NCBI GenBank assembly: GCA_027488845.1
Contig: JAIYBC010000004.1
Coordinates: 106,603-170,602, forward strand
Direction of reading: 5' to 3'
From: Verrucomicrobiales bacterium
GTDB taxonomy: Bacteria; Verrucomicrobiota; Verrucomicrobiia; Limisphaerales; UBA9464
DNA: 64,000 bases
Shown piece after piece: positions 1 through 8,135 of this stretch (the first letter of the stretch is position 1; each line of letters opens with the position of its first letter). The notes beneath the pieces were generated by a model. That model was not told where the DNA came from. It saw only the letters and a list, made by a program, of their open reading frames with translations, and did not search any database. The position numbers were made by a program, and so were the translations under genes.

Positions 1-2
1 CC

Positions 3-362
3 ACCGCACCCGTCCCCGCCGCAGCAGCGGCCGCTGCCGCCGGAATCGGGCTCGCAGCCGGCCCCGAGGGCGACCTCCGCCGCGGACGACTCGAGTCGAA
101 CATCGCCGCCGCCCTCGCCCACGTACGGAGCGCCGGATTCGAACCCCGTTCGGAATCGCAGATACTCCCGCTGCTCGTCGGCGCGGAGTCCGCGGCGGTC
201 TCCCTCTCCCGCCGGCTCCTCGACGCCGGCATCCTCGCCCCGGCCATCCGCTATCCCACCGTCGCCCGCGGCCAGGCCCGCATCCGTCTCACGCTCTCCG
301 CCGCCCACACCCCCGACGACCTCCGCCACCTCGGTGAAGCCCTCGTGATTCGTGATTCGTGA
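3..362 (+). CDS. bioF: 8-amino-7-oxononanoate synthase, C-terminal part (5' truncated by window)
   Basis: Frame 3 reads ...ILPLLVGAESAAVSLSRRLLDAGILAPAIRYPTVARGQARIRLTLSAAHTPDDLRHLGEAL..., typical BioF C-terminus; directly upstream of bioA. Stop TGA lies within the GTGATTC array. Confidence 0.85.
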   Translation, partial: TAPVPAAAAAAAAGIGLAAGPEGDLRRGRLESNIAAALAHVRSAGFEPRSESQILPLLVGAESAAVSLSRRLLDAGILAPAIRYPTVARGQARIRLTLSAAHTPDDLRHLGEALVIRDS

Positions 363-409
363 TTCGTGATTCCAGATTCCAGATTCCCCGAAGCCCGACG
401 CCTGAAGCC
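345..409. repeat. Heptamer array (GTGATTC)x4-(CAGATTC)x2 followed by CCCGAAGCCCGACGCCTGAAGCCC
   Basis: Read directly; overlaps bioF stop, ends just before bioA start. Confidence 0.9.
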
Positions 410-421
410 CACGCCCCCTCG

Positions 422-1849
422 ATGCACCCCCTCGCCCGACTCGACCACCGCCACGTCTGGCATCCGTTCACCCAGATGCGCGACTGGCTGAAGTCCGAGC
501 CGATCGTGCTCGTGAAGGGCCGCGGCACGGTTCTCGAGGACGTCCATGGACGTCGTTTCCTCGACGCCAATTCCTCGATCTGGACCAACCTCCACGGCCA
601 TCGGAACCCCGCCATCGACCGGGCCCTTCGTCGGCAGCTTTCGCAGGTCGCCCACACCTCGTCCCTCGGCTTCGCCTCCGCACCGGCCTCGGAACTCGCC
701 TCTGAATTGATCCGCCGCGCCCGCGGACCGAAGGGCCAGCCGCGCCTGGAAAAGGTCTTTTTTTCCGACGACGGCTCAACCGCCATCGAGGCCGCCCTCA
801 AGCTCGCCTCCGAGCACTCCCGACGCGCCGGGATCACGAAGAAGCCGCGCTTCCTCTCCCTGCAGGGCGCCTACCACGGCGACACCGTGGGCGCGGTCAG
901 CGTCGGACACATAGACCTCTTCCACCGGACCTGGAAGCCGCTCCTGTTCCCCACCGACGCCGTGATGGCGCCGTATTGCTACCGGTGTCCGTTCAACCGG
1001 GCCAAGCCGGAGCGCGCCGACGCGCGGACCTGGCGGAAGTGCGGATGGGAATGCGTCTCCAAGGTCGAGGACCGCTTCGCCAAGGCGACCCGCGCCGGGA
1101 AGCCCTACACCGCCTTCATCGTGGAACCGGCCATCCAGGGTGCCGCCGGCATGGTCCCGCAGCCCGAAGGCTGGCTGCCCCGCGTCGCCGAGATCGCCCG
1201 CGCCCACCGGGCGCTGCTGATCGCCGACGAGGTCATGACCGGCTTCGGCCGCACCGGCACCGGGTTCCGGTCCGGACCGCGGTTCCACACCTTCGCCGCC
1301 CAGCGCCAAGGCGTGGTCCCCGACCTCGTGGCCGTGGCGAAGGGCCTGACCGGCGGGTACCTCCCGATGGCGGCGACCCTCGCCACGCAGGAGGTCTTCG
1401 ACTCCTTCCTCGGCGACTACACCGAGTTCCGGACCTTCTTCCACGGCCACAGCTACACCGGCAACCAACTCGGCGCCGCCGCCTCGCTCGCCAGCCTTGC
1501 CCTGCTCGCCGATCCCGCCGGCGTCGCCCGCCGACGCGCGCTCGAGGAGCGCCTCGCCCGCCGGCTCGAGCTCCTGTGGCGGCACCCGCAGGTCGGCGAC
1601 ATCCGACGCGAAGGCCTCGTGGTCGGCGTCGAACTGGTCCGCGACTGGCGCACCCGGGAGCCGATCCCCCTGGAGCAACGCGCCGGGATCCGGGTTTGCG
1701 AGGCCATGTCCCGCCGCGGCGTCCTCACCCGTCCCATCGGCAGCGTCGTCGTGCTGATGCCGCCCTACTGCACCACTCCGACCCAACTGGACCGAATGGT
1801 GTCCGCACTCGACGAGGCGGTCGCGGAGGTGTTTCCAAGAGGCGCATGA
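422..1849 (+). CDS. bioA: Adenosylmethionine-8-amino-7-oxononanoate aminotransferase
   Basis: MHPLARLDHRHVWHPFTQMRDW..., PLP class III aminotransferase motifs (LLIADEVMTGFGRTG, AVAKGLTGGYLPMAATL). Confidence 0.95.
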   Translation: MHPLARLDHRHVWHPFTQMRDWLKSEPIVLVKGRGTVLEDVHGRRFLDANSSIWTNLHGHRNPAIDRALRRQLSQVAHTSSLGFASAPASELASELIRRARGPKGQPRLEKVFFSDDGSTAIEAALKLASEHSRRAGITKKPRFLSLQGAYHGDTVGAVSVGHIDLFHRTWKPLLFPTDAVMAPYCYRCPFNRAKPERADARTWRKCGWECVSKVEDRFAKATRAGKPYTAFIVEPAIQGAAGMVPQPEGWLPRVAEIARAHRALLIADEVMTGFGRTGTGFRSGPRFHTFAAQRQGVVPDLVAVAKGLTGGYLPMAATLATQEVFDSFLGDYTEFRTFFHGHSYTGNQLGAAASLASLALLADPAGVARRRALEERLARRLELLWRHPQVGDIRREGLVVGVELVRDWRTREPIPLEQRAGIRVCEAMSRRGVLTRPIGSVVVLMPPYCTTPTQLDRMVSALDEAVAEVFPRGA

Positions 1850-2265
1850 AGCAGCAGCAGGAAACGCTTCGTCTCCGGTCCCGTGGACGCGGCCTCGCGG
1901 AGATCACCGAGGCCGTCGCGGCGGTGATCCGTGTCTCCGGAATCCGCACCGGCCTCGCCACGTTGCACCTGCGACACACCTCCGCCTCGCTGTTGATCCA
2001 GGAGAACGCCGACCCCGATGTGCGCCGCGACCTCGAGGCGTGGTTCTCACGGCTCGTCGTGGATGGGGACCGCCTCTTCGTCCACACGATGGAAGGTCCC
2101 GACGACATGTCGGCGCATGTCCGTACGGCGTTGACCACGGTCAACCTCTCGATCCCCGTCTCCGATGGCCGGATGGTCCTCGGCACCTGGCAGGGAATCT
2201 ACCTGTGGGAACACCGCACCCATCCCCACACCCGCGAGCTGGTCGTCCACGTGCTCGGTGAATGA
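1846..2265 (+). CDS. YjbQ/UPF0047 family protein (secondary thiamine-phosphate synthase-like)
   Basis: LATLHLRHTSASLLIQENADPDVRRDLEAW...GTWQGIYLWEHR; ATGA overlap with bioA. Confidence 0.9.
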   Translation: MKQQQETLRLRSRGRGLAEITEAVAAVIRVSGIRTGLATLHLRHTSASLLIQENADPDVRRDLEAWFSRLVVDGDRLFVHTMEGPDDMSAHVRTALTTVNLSIPVSDGRMVLGTWQGIYLWEHRTHPHTRELVVHVLGE

Positions 2266-2293
2266 GGCGGACCTTTTGAGCCACGGCGGACAC

Positions 2294-2330
2294 GACCTGT
2301 GGCCATGACCTGTGGCCATGACCTGTGGCC
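2294..2330. repeat. 13-bp tandem repeat GACCTGTGGCCAT, about 2.8 copies
   Basis: Read directly: gacctgtggccat gacctgtggccat gacctgtggcc. Confidence 0.9.
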
Positions 2331-2344
2331 GCGACCGCCGGGTC

Positions 2345-2396
2345 ATGGATTCGAAATTCACGATTTCCCGACTCCTGAAGCCCGACGCCCGACGCC
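2345..2396. repeat. Composite short-period repeat related to 345-409
   Basis: GGATTCGAAATTCACGATTTCCCGACTCCTGAAGCCCGACGCCCGACGCC shares the GATTC and CCTGAAGCCCGACGCC elements with 345-409. Confidence 0.65.
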
Positions 2397-3038
2397 TCGC
2401 GCTTCCATCTGCCGGTCCTGGAGACGCGAGAACACCACCAGGGCCGACACCGATCCGATCAGCGCGAGGAACATGTCCGACTGGGTGTCCCAGGGATCGC
2501 CCTGCGTCCCGAGGAACTCTTCCGCCCCTTGGCCCAGTGCCAATGCCGCGGCCCATTCGACCAGCTCGTACACCGCGCTGATCGCGAGGACGACGCAGAC
2601 CACCAGGAACACCAGCATCTTCCCACGACGGACGTGGCCGCCGCCGAGCAGGATCTCCCGCGCCACCAAGGCGGGCACGAGCCCCTGGAAGAAGTGGCCG
2701 ATCTTGTCGTAGGGATTGCGGTGCAGCCCGAACGCCTCGGCGATCCAGGTCCCGAGCGGCACCCGAGCGTAGGTGTAGGCGCCTCCGAGGATCAGGACGA
2801 GCGCATGAGCCGCGATCAGGCCGTACAGGATCGGCGTCAGCTCCTTCCGACGGCGCGTCGCCCACATCAACGGGAAAGCCACAAGGGCGGGCAGCACTTC
2901 GAGGAACCAGGTCAGCCGGTCGAACGGCGAGACACCCGACACGACCAGCGCCACCGCCACGATTCCGGTGCCGAAAAGCAGGGTCGTGTTCCGCACCAGC
3001 CGGTTTTCCCCGGAAGTTCCCTTGTCCACGTCGCGGAC
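2358..3038 (-). CDS. DUF2238/YjdF-like integral membrane protein (start uncertain)
   Basis: Hydrophobic ORF ...GTWIAEAFGLHRNPYDKIGHFFQGLVPALVAREIL...AISAVYELVEWAAAL.GQGAEEFLGTQGDPWDTQSDMFLALIG; annotated ORF N-terminus to 3137 is repeat-derived. Confidence 0.8.
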   Translation of the reverse strand, partial: VRDVDKGTSGENRLVRNTTLLFGTGIVAVALVVSGVSPFDRLTWFLEVLPALVAFPLMWATRRRKELTPILYGLIAAHALVLILGGAYTYARVPLGTWIAEAFGLHRNPYDKIGHFFQGLVPALVAREILLGGGHVRRGKMLVFLVVCVVLAISAVYELVEWAAALALGQGAEEFLGTQGDPWDTQSDMFLALIGSVSALVVFSRLQDRQMEARGVGRRASGVGKS

Positions 3039-3096
3039 CGTCGAAGACGTCCGTCCCGAAGTCGACGGCAAACGCGGACGGATCCGGGAGCCCTGA

Positions 3097-3294
3097 AGCC
3101 TGGCGCCATCCCCGACGGAATCCGACACGGATTCCACGGATGGACTCGGGCCGGACCTCGGCCGCCCCAGCTCCGGGCCCCCGGCTCATCCGCTCCCTGT
3201 CCTGGCGGAAGCCAATTCCAACGCCAGCTCCCGAAGTCCTACCGACTCCATGCCGTGACGGATCGGGTGCCGACCCGCGCCACCGTGGACCACC
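3097..3294. repeat. 198-bp direct repeat, copy 1
   Basis: Ungapped alignment to 3835-4032 (offset 738), about 9 mismatches counted by eye. Confidence 0.92.
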
Positions 3295-3347
3295 CGTCTC
3301 CAGTTCCGAACAAAGGCCACGACGGGCGTCGAGCAGAAGTGCAGCAA

Positions 3348-3818
3348 TCAAACCGAAGGGCCGTCGGGACTCGTTGCATCTCCCGCATTGGGCAGCTGAT
3401 TGAAGGTCCCACGGGCATATCGCAGTTCCATCCGGTTCCAGTGTGGCGGCTCCGGCATCTGGGGAAGGATCGCCGCGAACCATCTGTCCGTGAGGATCTC
3501 GATCTCCGCGTCGGGAAGCGGCACCGGGCCACGCCCGCGACCTCCGTCCCGGACACTGTTGCTTCGGACCAGACACCGGATCACAGCCCGCATGGCGCTT
3601 TCACGGGAAATGCCTCGCGACTCGACGACCAAACGGCCCTCGAGACGAGAGAAGGCCGCGATCCGTCGGGGTTGGGGCGACTTCGTGGCGTTCGACAACC
3701 GCACGATCTCGACCCCGTCCAAAAGCTCACCGGGAAGCACTCTCAGGAACGCGCGAAGCTCGCCCGGCGAGAACGCGTGCGGCGGATGGGCTTCAATCCT
3801 GTCGATGGTGATCTTCAT
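3348..3818 (-). CDS. Hypothetical protein (MKITIDRIEAHPPHAFSPGELRAFLR...)
   Basis: ORF 3348..3875 with likely internal ATG at 3818; lies between the two 198-bp repeats. Confidence 0.55.
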   Translation of the reverse strand: MKITIDRIEAHPPHAFSPGELRAFLRVLPGELLDGVEIVRLSNATKSPQPRRIAAFSRLEGRLVVESRGISRESAMRAVIRCLVRSNSVRDGGRGRGPVPLPDAEIEILTDRWFAAILPQMPEPPHWNRMELRYARGTFNQLPNAGDATSPDGPSV

Positions 3819-3834
3819 CGTTCCGACCGCCGTC

Positions 3835-4032
3835 AGCCTGGCACCATCCCCTACGGATTCCGACACGGATTCCACGGATGGACTCGGGCCGGACTTCGGC
3901 CGCCCCGGCTCCGGGCCCCTGGCTCATCCGCTCCCTGTCCTGGCGGAAGCCAATTCCAACGACAGCTCCCGAAGTCCTACCGACTCCATGCCGTGACGGA
4001 TCGGGTGCCGGCCCTCGCCACCGTGGACCACC
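3835..4032. repeat. 198-bp direct repeat, copy 2 (contains 3' end of the ATPase gene)
   Basis: See copy 1. Confidence 0.92.
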
Positions 4033-5141
4033 AGTCGCCGAGCCGGCTGAAGGTCCTCGCAGGCCTCGTGGAATCCCCGGGATGGCGAGGCACCTTCGCT
4101 GCGCTTCACCTCGACGGCCCAGCGCTCCCCTCCCGGGAGTTCCAGGACCAAGTCCACCTCGGCGCCACCCGAGGTCCGGTAGAAGCCCGGCACCGTCCCC
4201 GACGGCGCCACTCCGATCAACGTCTCGGCCACGAATCCTTCCCAACTGCCGCCGACGACCGGGTGTCCGAGCAACGGTTCGAGGCCTGGGATGTTGAGGA
4301 GCGCATGAACGAGGCCGCTGTCCCGGATGAAGACCTTGGGCGACTTCACCAACCGTTTACCGGCGTTGACGTGGTAGGGCTGAAGACGGCGAACGAGCAG
4401 CAGATCCACGAGTAGATCGGTGTAGCGAGCCACCGTCTGACCGCTGATCTCGAGGCCCGCGGCTAGGCGGGCCGCGTTGTGGACCCCTCCCTGTCCATGG
4501 GCCAGCATCGTCCAGAATCGACGTAGTGTCTCCGATGGGATCCGGGGCCCCAGTTGGGGGATCTCCTGCTCGAGGTAGGTCCGGATGAGATCGTCCCGCC
4601 ACGCAAGGCTGATGCGGTCGTCCGTCGCCAGGAAGCTATCCGGGAATCCGCCGCGCAACCAAAGTCTCTCCTGCTGGTCGAGCGGGGTCTCCAGGACGTT
4701 GAGGGAACCTAGTTCGATGAACGTGATTCGTCCCGCAAGGCTCTCCCCGCTCTGGCGCAGCAGCTCGAAGGAGGCCGATCCGAGGATCAGAAACCGTCCG
4801 TGCCGTAGGCCTTCGCGACGACCTTCGTCGATGACGCCTCGAAGGATCGGAAACAGGCCCGGAACGCGGTGGATCTCGTCGAGGATCACCAGTCGGTCCC
4901 GAAGCAACGCGAAGAACTCCGCCGGTTCCGACAGCTTGGCCACGTCGGCGGGTTTCTGAAGATCCAGATAGACCGCATCTCTCTCCTGGGCCAAGGCCAA
5001 CGCCAATGTCGTCTTGCCAATCTGCCTCGGCCCCAACAAAGCCACCGCCGCCTGCCGGGAAAGGGCTTCCTTCACCGTCAGCAATGCTCTCCGAGCCAAC
5101 ATCCTTGTAAATCTTCCACGCCATGGAAGATTTGCAAGCAT
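3924..5141 (-). CDS. AAA (AAA_14)/DUF4143 domain ATP-binding protein
   Basis: AVALLGPRQIGKTTLALALA Walker A, RLVILDEIHRVPGLFPILRGVID Walker B, C-terminal EVDLVLELPGGERWAVEVKRSE nuclease-like DUF4143 end. Second possible start at 5102. Confidence 0.9.
   Translation of the reverse strand: MLANLPWRGRFTRMLARRALLTVKEALSRQAAVALLGPRQIGKTTLALALAQERDAVYLDLQKPADVAKLSEPAEFFALLRDRLVILDEIHRVPGLFPILRGVIDEGRREGLRHGRFLILGSASFELLRQSGESLAGRITFIELGSLNVLETPLDQQERLWLRGGFPDSFLATDDRISLAWRDDLIRTYLEQEIPQLGPRIPSETLRRFWTMLAHGQGGVHNAARLAAGLEISGQTVARYTDLLVDLLLVRRLQPYHVNAGKRLVKSPKVFIRDSGLVHALLNIPGLEPLLGHPVVGGSWEGFVAETLIGVAPSGTVPGFYRTSGGAEVDLVLELPGGERWAVEVKRSEGASPSRGFHEACEDLQPARRLVVHGGEGRHPIRHGMESVGLRELSLELASARTGSG
5104..5138. 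promoter_or_regulatory. 15-bp-arm inverted repeat CTTGTAAATCTTCCA-cgcca-TGGAAGATTTGCAAG
   Basis: Read directly; one mismatch between arms; overlaps the proposed ATPase N-terminus. Confidence 0.6.
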
Positions 5142-5222
5142 CCACCATGCTCAGGCACTGCCTTTATCGGAAATGCTGAACGCCGCTCGACGCCGCTCTT
5201 TGCTCCCGGCTCCCTGCTTCCC

Positions 5223-5873
5223 TCACCCACTCCGCACATACACCGCCACCGCCTGGGAGCGGCGCTCCACACCGAGCTTGCGGAGGATCTGGGTCATCTG
5301 GTTCCGGACGGTCTTCTCGGAAAGGCCCACCAAGGCCGCGATCTCCTTGTTGGTCTGGCCGTCGGACACCAGATGCAGGATGCGGCGCTCCGCCTCGGTG
5401 AGATGCATCATCGTCCCCGCCACCGGAAGCGCCCCGCCACCCTGCCCCATCACCAGACGCAGGATCTGCGGATGCAGCACCTGCTCCCCATGCGCGATGG
5501 CCAGCAAGGCGGCCTTCAAGGCCTCCTCGTCGCTTTCCTTCAACAGGTAGCCGTCCACGCCGGCCTCCAGCGCCGCGAAGACCTCCTTGGCGTCCACGAA
5601 CGAGGTGAGGATGGTCACCCGACATCCCGGGGCCGCGGCCTTGATCTCGACGATCCGACCGGTGCCGGCCCCGTCGGGCAGACGGAGGTCGAGGACCACG
5701 AGGTCGGGGAGAAGGGCGCCGGACAAGGCCACGGCCTCCGCACCGGACCGGGCCGCTCCGACGACCTGCATCCGCGGATCGGCGGACAAGATCGACATCA
5801 GTCCGGCGCGGACAATCGGGTGGTCGTCGACCAGGAGAAGTCGGAGCGTTCGGACGGATTCTGTGGCGTTCAT
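5223..5873 (-). CDS. NarL/FixJ-type response regulator
   Basis: MNATESVRTLRLLLVDDHPIVRAGLMSIL...LVVLDLRLPDG...LTEAERRILHLVSDGQTNKEIAALVGLSEKTVRNQMTQILRKLGV (LuxR HTH). Confidence 0.93.
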   Translation of the reverse strand: MNATESVRTLRLLLVDDHPIVRAGLMSILSADPRMQVVGAARSGAEAVALSGALLPDLVVLDLRLPDGAGTGRIVEIKAAAPGCRVTILTSFVDAKEVFAALEAGVDGYLLKESDEEALKAALLAIAHGEQVLHPQILRLVMGQGGGALPVAGTMMHLTEAERRILHLVSDGQTNKEIAALVGLSEKTVRNQMTQILRKLGVERRSQAVAVYVRSG

Positions 5874-7714
5874 GCCGATGTGGGCCGATGTGGAATCCAG
5901 GCGGAGAGGATCGTCGGACCGCCGGGCCGGGAGTCGATGGAGAACTTCCCTCCGCACTCCCGGGTACGGGCCCGGAGATTCGCCAATCCCTGGCCCTCGG
6001 ATGTCCCGGTCCTGTCGAATCCCTGGCCGTCGTCCTCGATCTCCATCCCAAGGCCGTCTTCCTTGCCGGCCAACCGCACGAGGCACCGTCGGGCCTTGCC
6101 ATGGCGACATGCGTTGCTCAGCCCCTCGCGGAGGACCTGGAGCAGGTGGGTCCCGTGTTCCGACGCCACGCCGTCCAGCACGCTCGGCAACAGGTCGAGG
6201 ACCACCTCCATGCGGGTCTGCCGTCGGTAGGCCACCGCGACACCGCGAAGAGCCGAGGCGAGCGCCTCGCCCGTGAGACCGGAATCCCGCGTGCCGGTGA
6301 GGAAGTCGCGGATCTCCTTCATCGCGGCGTCCAGCTCCGACGCCTGCGCCTCGACGTCCTCCAGGCGCGGCACCACGAGGCGACGCAGGTCGTTGGCGGT
6401 CCGACGCGCATGGAGCGCGGCCACGTAGATCCGCTGGAGGACGGCGTCATGGAGGTTTCGACGCAGCCGTTGCCGTTCCTCCTCGGCCACCCGCATGGCG
6501 TCCCGGGCACGCTCGACCTCCGAACGCTGGAACTCCGCTTCCTTCCTCCCCACGCGGTCCCGTTCGCGACCCTCCGCCCAGAGCCCGGCCGCCAGCGCCA
6601 GGACGGCGGTCAGCCCCGATCCCACACCCAAGGTGACCCACTTCCAATAGATGAGTGAGGACGACTCCCAGGCGGGCGTGGTCGTGAAGCGGAACAACCA
6701 GTCCCGACCCCAATAGCGTTCCACCCGTTCCGTCGCGAGGTAAGGCCGTTCCACGAGGCGACCCGCCATCCGGCGAAGATCCGGTCCGGACTTGCCGTCG
6801 TAGATGGCCACCGCCAGCGGCGGGGCATCGGAAGGAAACGAGGCCGCCAGAAGACGCTCCACGTCGAGCGTTCCGAAGAGGACGCCCTTCAGGTGCATAA
6901 AGCGGATTTCCCCATCGATCTGCCGCGTCAACTCGACTCCGGAAAATCGGGTCGTCCGGTTTGGCGTCGCCAGCCGGTTGGACTCCGAGGACCAATCCAC
7001 CTGATTGCGGCCCTCACCCATCACGGCGAGATAGAGCCGGACCCAACTGTTGCTGCCTTGGCCGTAGACCGAAGGCCCGGAAGCCGTCACACCGGGCCGC
7101 TCCGCCGGCCATGCATACTGGAGGAAGGAGTGCTCAGCGATGTCCTGGTTCACATCCAGTCCCCATTCCACAGGCCGCGCGTCCTCGGCGTGCACGTACT
7201 GGTGGAAGGTGATGGGAAACGAAATCCATTCGTTGCTGATGCCTCCGGGGAACCGGAGGTCGAAGGGCGCGTGTGCGTTGTTGCGGACGAACTCCCCATA
7301 ACCGGGACGTGCGTCAAGCGGCACCTTCCGGAGCAATCCGAAGTCGATGAACGCCGGATAGTTCACCGCCGGATAGACGCTGGCCACGTGGTTCGAGAAG
7401 AACCTCCAATCCGACTCGCCTCCGGTGCCGGAGAGCGCCATCCGGAAGTTCTCGAGTCCCTCCCGGTGCAGGTCGAACCGCTGCTCTACAAGGGCCGCAA
7501 GTAGACCGGCCTCCCGACGCAGCCGTTCCCGGTCGAGTTCCCGGGTCTTGTGGCTCACCCACGCCGACAGGACCAACGAGACCATGAGCCCGGCGGCGAC
7601 CACCGCCTGGAATTCCAGCAAACGGCCCAAACCCAGGAACCGCCGAAATCGGATGGCCCACGGCCCCTGAAGGTCCGCAGTCCGGGATTCGGGATTCTGG
7701 GGCGTGGAAGGCAC
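5870..7714 (-). CDS. Membrane sensor histidine kinase, CHASE-like sensor + HisKA_3/HATPase
   Basis: RQRLRRNLHDAVLQRIYVAALHARR H-box of HisKA_3; TM segments; overlaps downstream RR by 4 bp. Confidence 0.88.
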   Translation of the reverse strand: MPSTPQNPESRTADLQGPWAIRFRRFLGLGRLLEFQAVVAAGLMVSLVLSAWVSHKTRELDRERLRREAGLLAALVEQRFDLHREGLENFRMALSGTGGESDWRFFSNHVASVYPAVNYPAFIDFGLLRKVPLDARPGYGEFVRNNAHAPFDLRFPGGISNEWISFPITFHQYVHAEDARPVEWGLDVNQDIAEHSFLQYAWPAERPGVTASGPSVYGQGSNSWVRLYLAVMGEGRNQVDWSSESNRLATPNRTTRFSGVELTRQIDGEIRFMHLKGVLFGTLDVERLLAASFPSDAPPLAVAIYDGKSGPDLRRMAGRLVERPYLATERVERYWGRDWLFRFTTTPAWESSSLIYWKWVTLGVGSGLTAVLALAAGLWAEGRERDRVGRKEAEFQRSEVERARDAMRVAEEERQRLRRNLHDAVLQRIYVAALHARRTANDLRRLVVPRLEDVEAQASELDAAMKEIRDFLTGTRDSGLTGEALASALRGVAVAYRRQTRMEVVLDLLPSVLDGVASEHGTHLLQVLREGLSNACRHGKARRCLVRLAGKEDGLGMEIEDDGQGFDRTGTSEGQGLANLRARTRECGGKFSIDSRPGGPTILSAWIPHRPTSA

Positions 7715-7917
7715 GCTCGTTATTTATCCCTCGCTCCACGCGGAGGCGAGCCTCCCAGCGGATTCGGGACAACACGGCAGGATCGGGACGTTTGTCACCC
7801 GTGCGCCCGACTCGAAGCCGCTTCGCCGGCCCCGATCCCTGGCCCTCAACCGGCGGCGCCCTCTCCAAACATTCAGCGGAAACGATTCAGATGAAGCGAA
7901 GACCCACCTCGGACAGA

Positions 7918-8108
7918 AACGCAAAGACGCCAACAGGGGGCAGGAATCCGGTTCGGAGCCGCGGTCGCCATTCGGTGCGCGGTTCAGCGACCGGAATCCT
8001 TCGGCCTCCTCCCTTCCCTTGGCGGCTTTGCGGCTTTGCGTGCCAATCCCTTCTGCGTCGTTCCGGCCCGGTTCTGTTTCCCTCCGTGGCCTCCGTGTCT
8101 CTGTGGCC
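7918..8108. repeat. Degenerate intergenic repeat relic with inverted ends (AACGCAAAGACGCCAA ... TTGGCGGCTTTGCGGCTTTGCG / CCTCCGTGGCCTCCGTG)
   Basis: Read directly; short-period units GCGGCTTT x2 and CCTCCGTGG x2. Confidence 0.6.
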
Positions 8109-8135
8109 AATCGTCAGGACCCCACTTCTCCCAAA

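Noticed and set aside
2529-4415. Long + strand ORF of 628 aa
   Set aside because: Antisense to DUF2238 and ATPase genes; compositionally biased high-GC shadow ORF.
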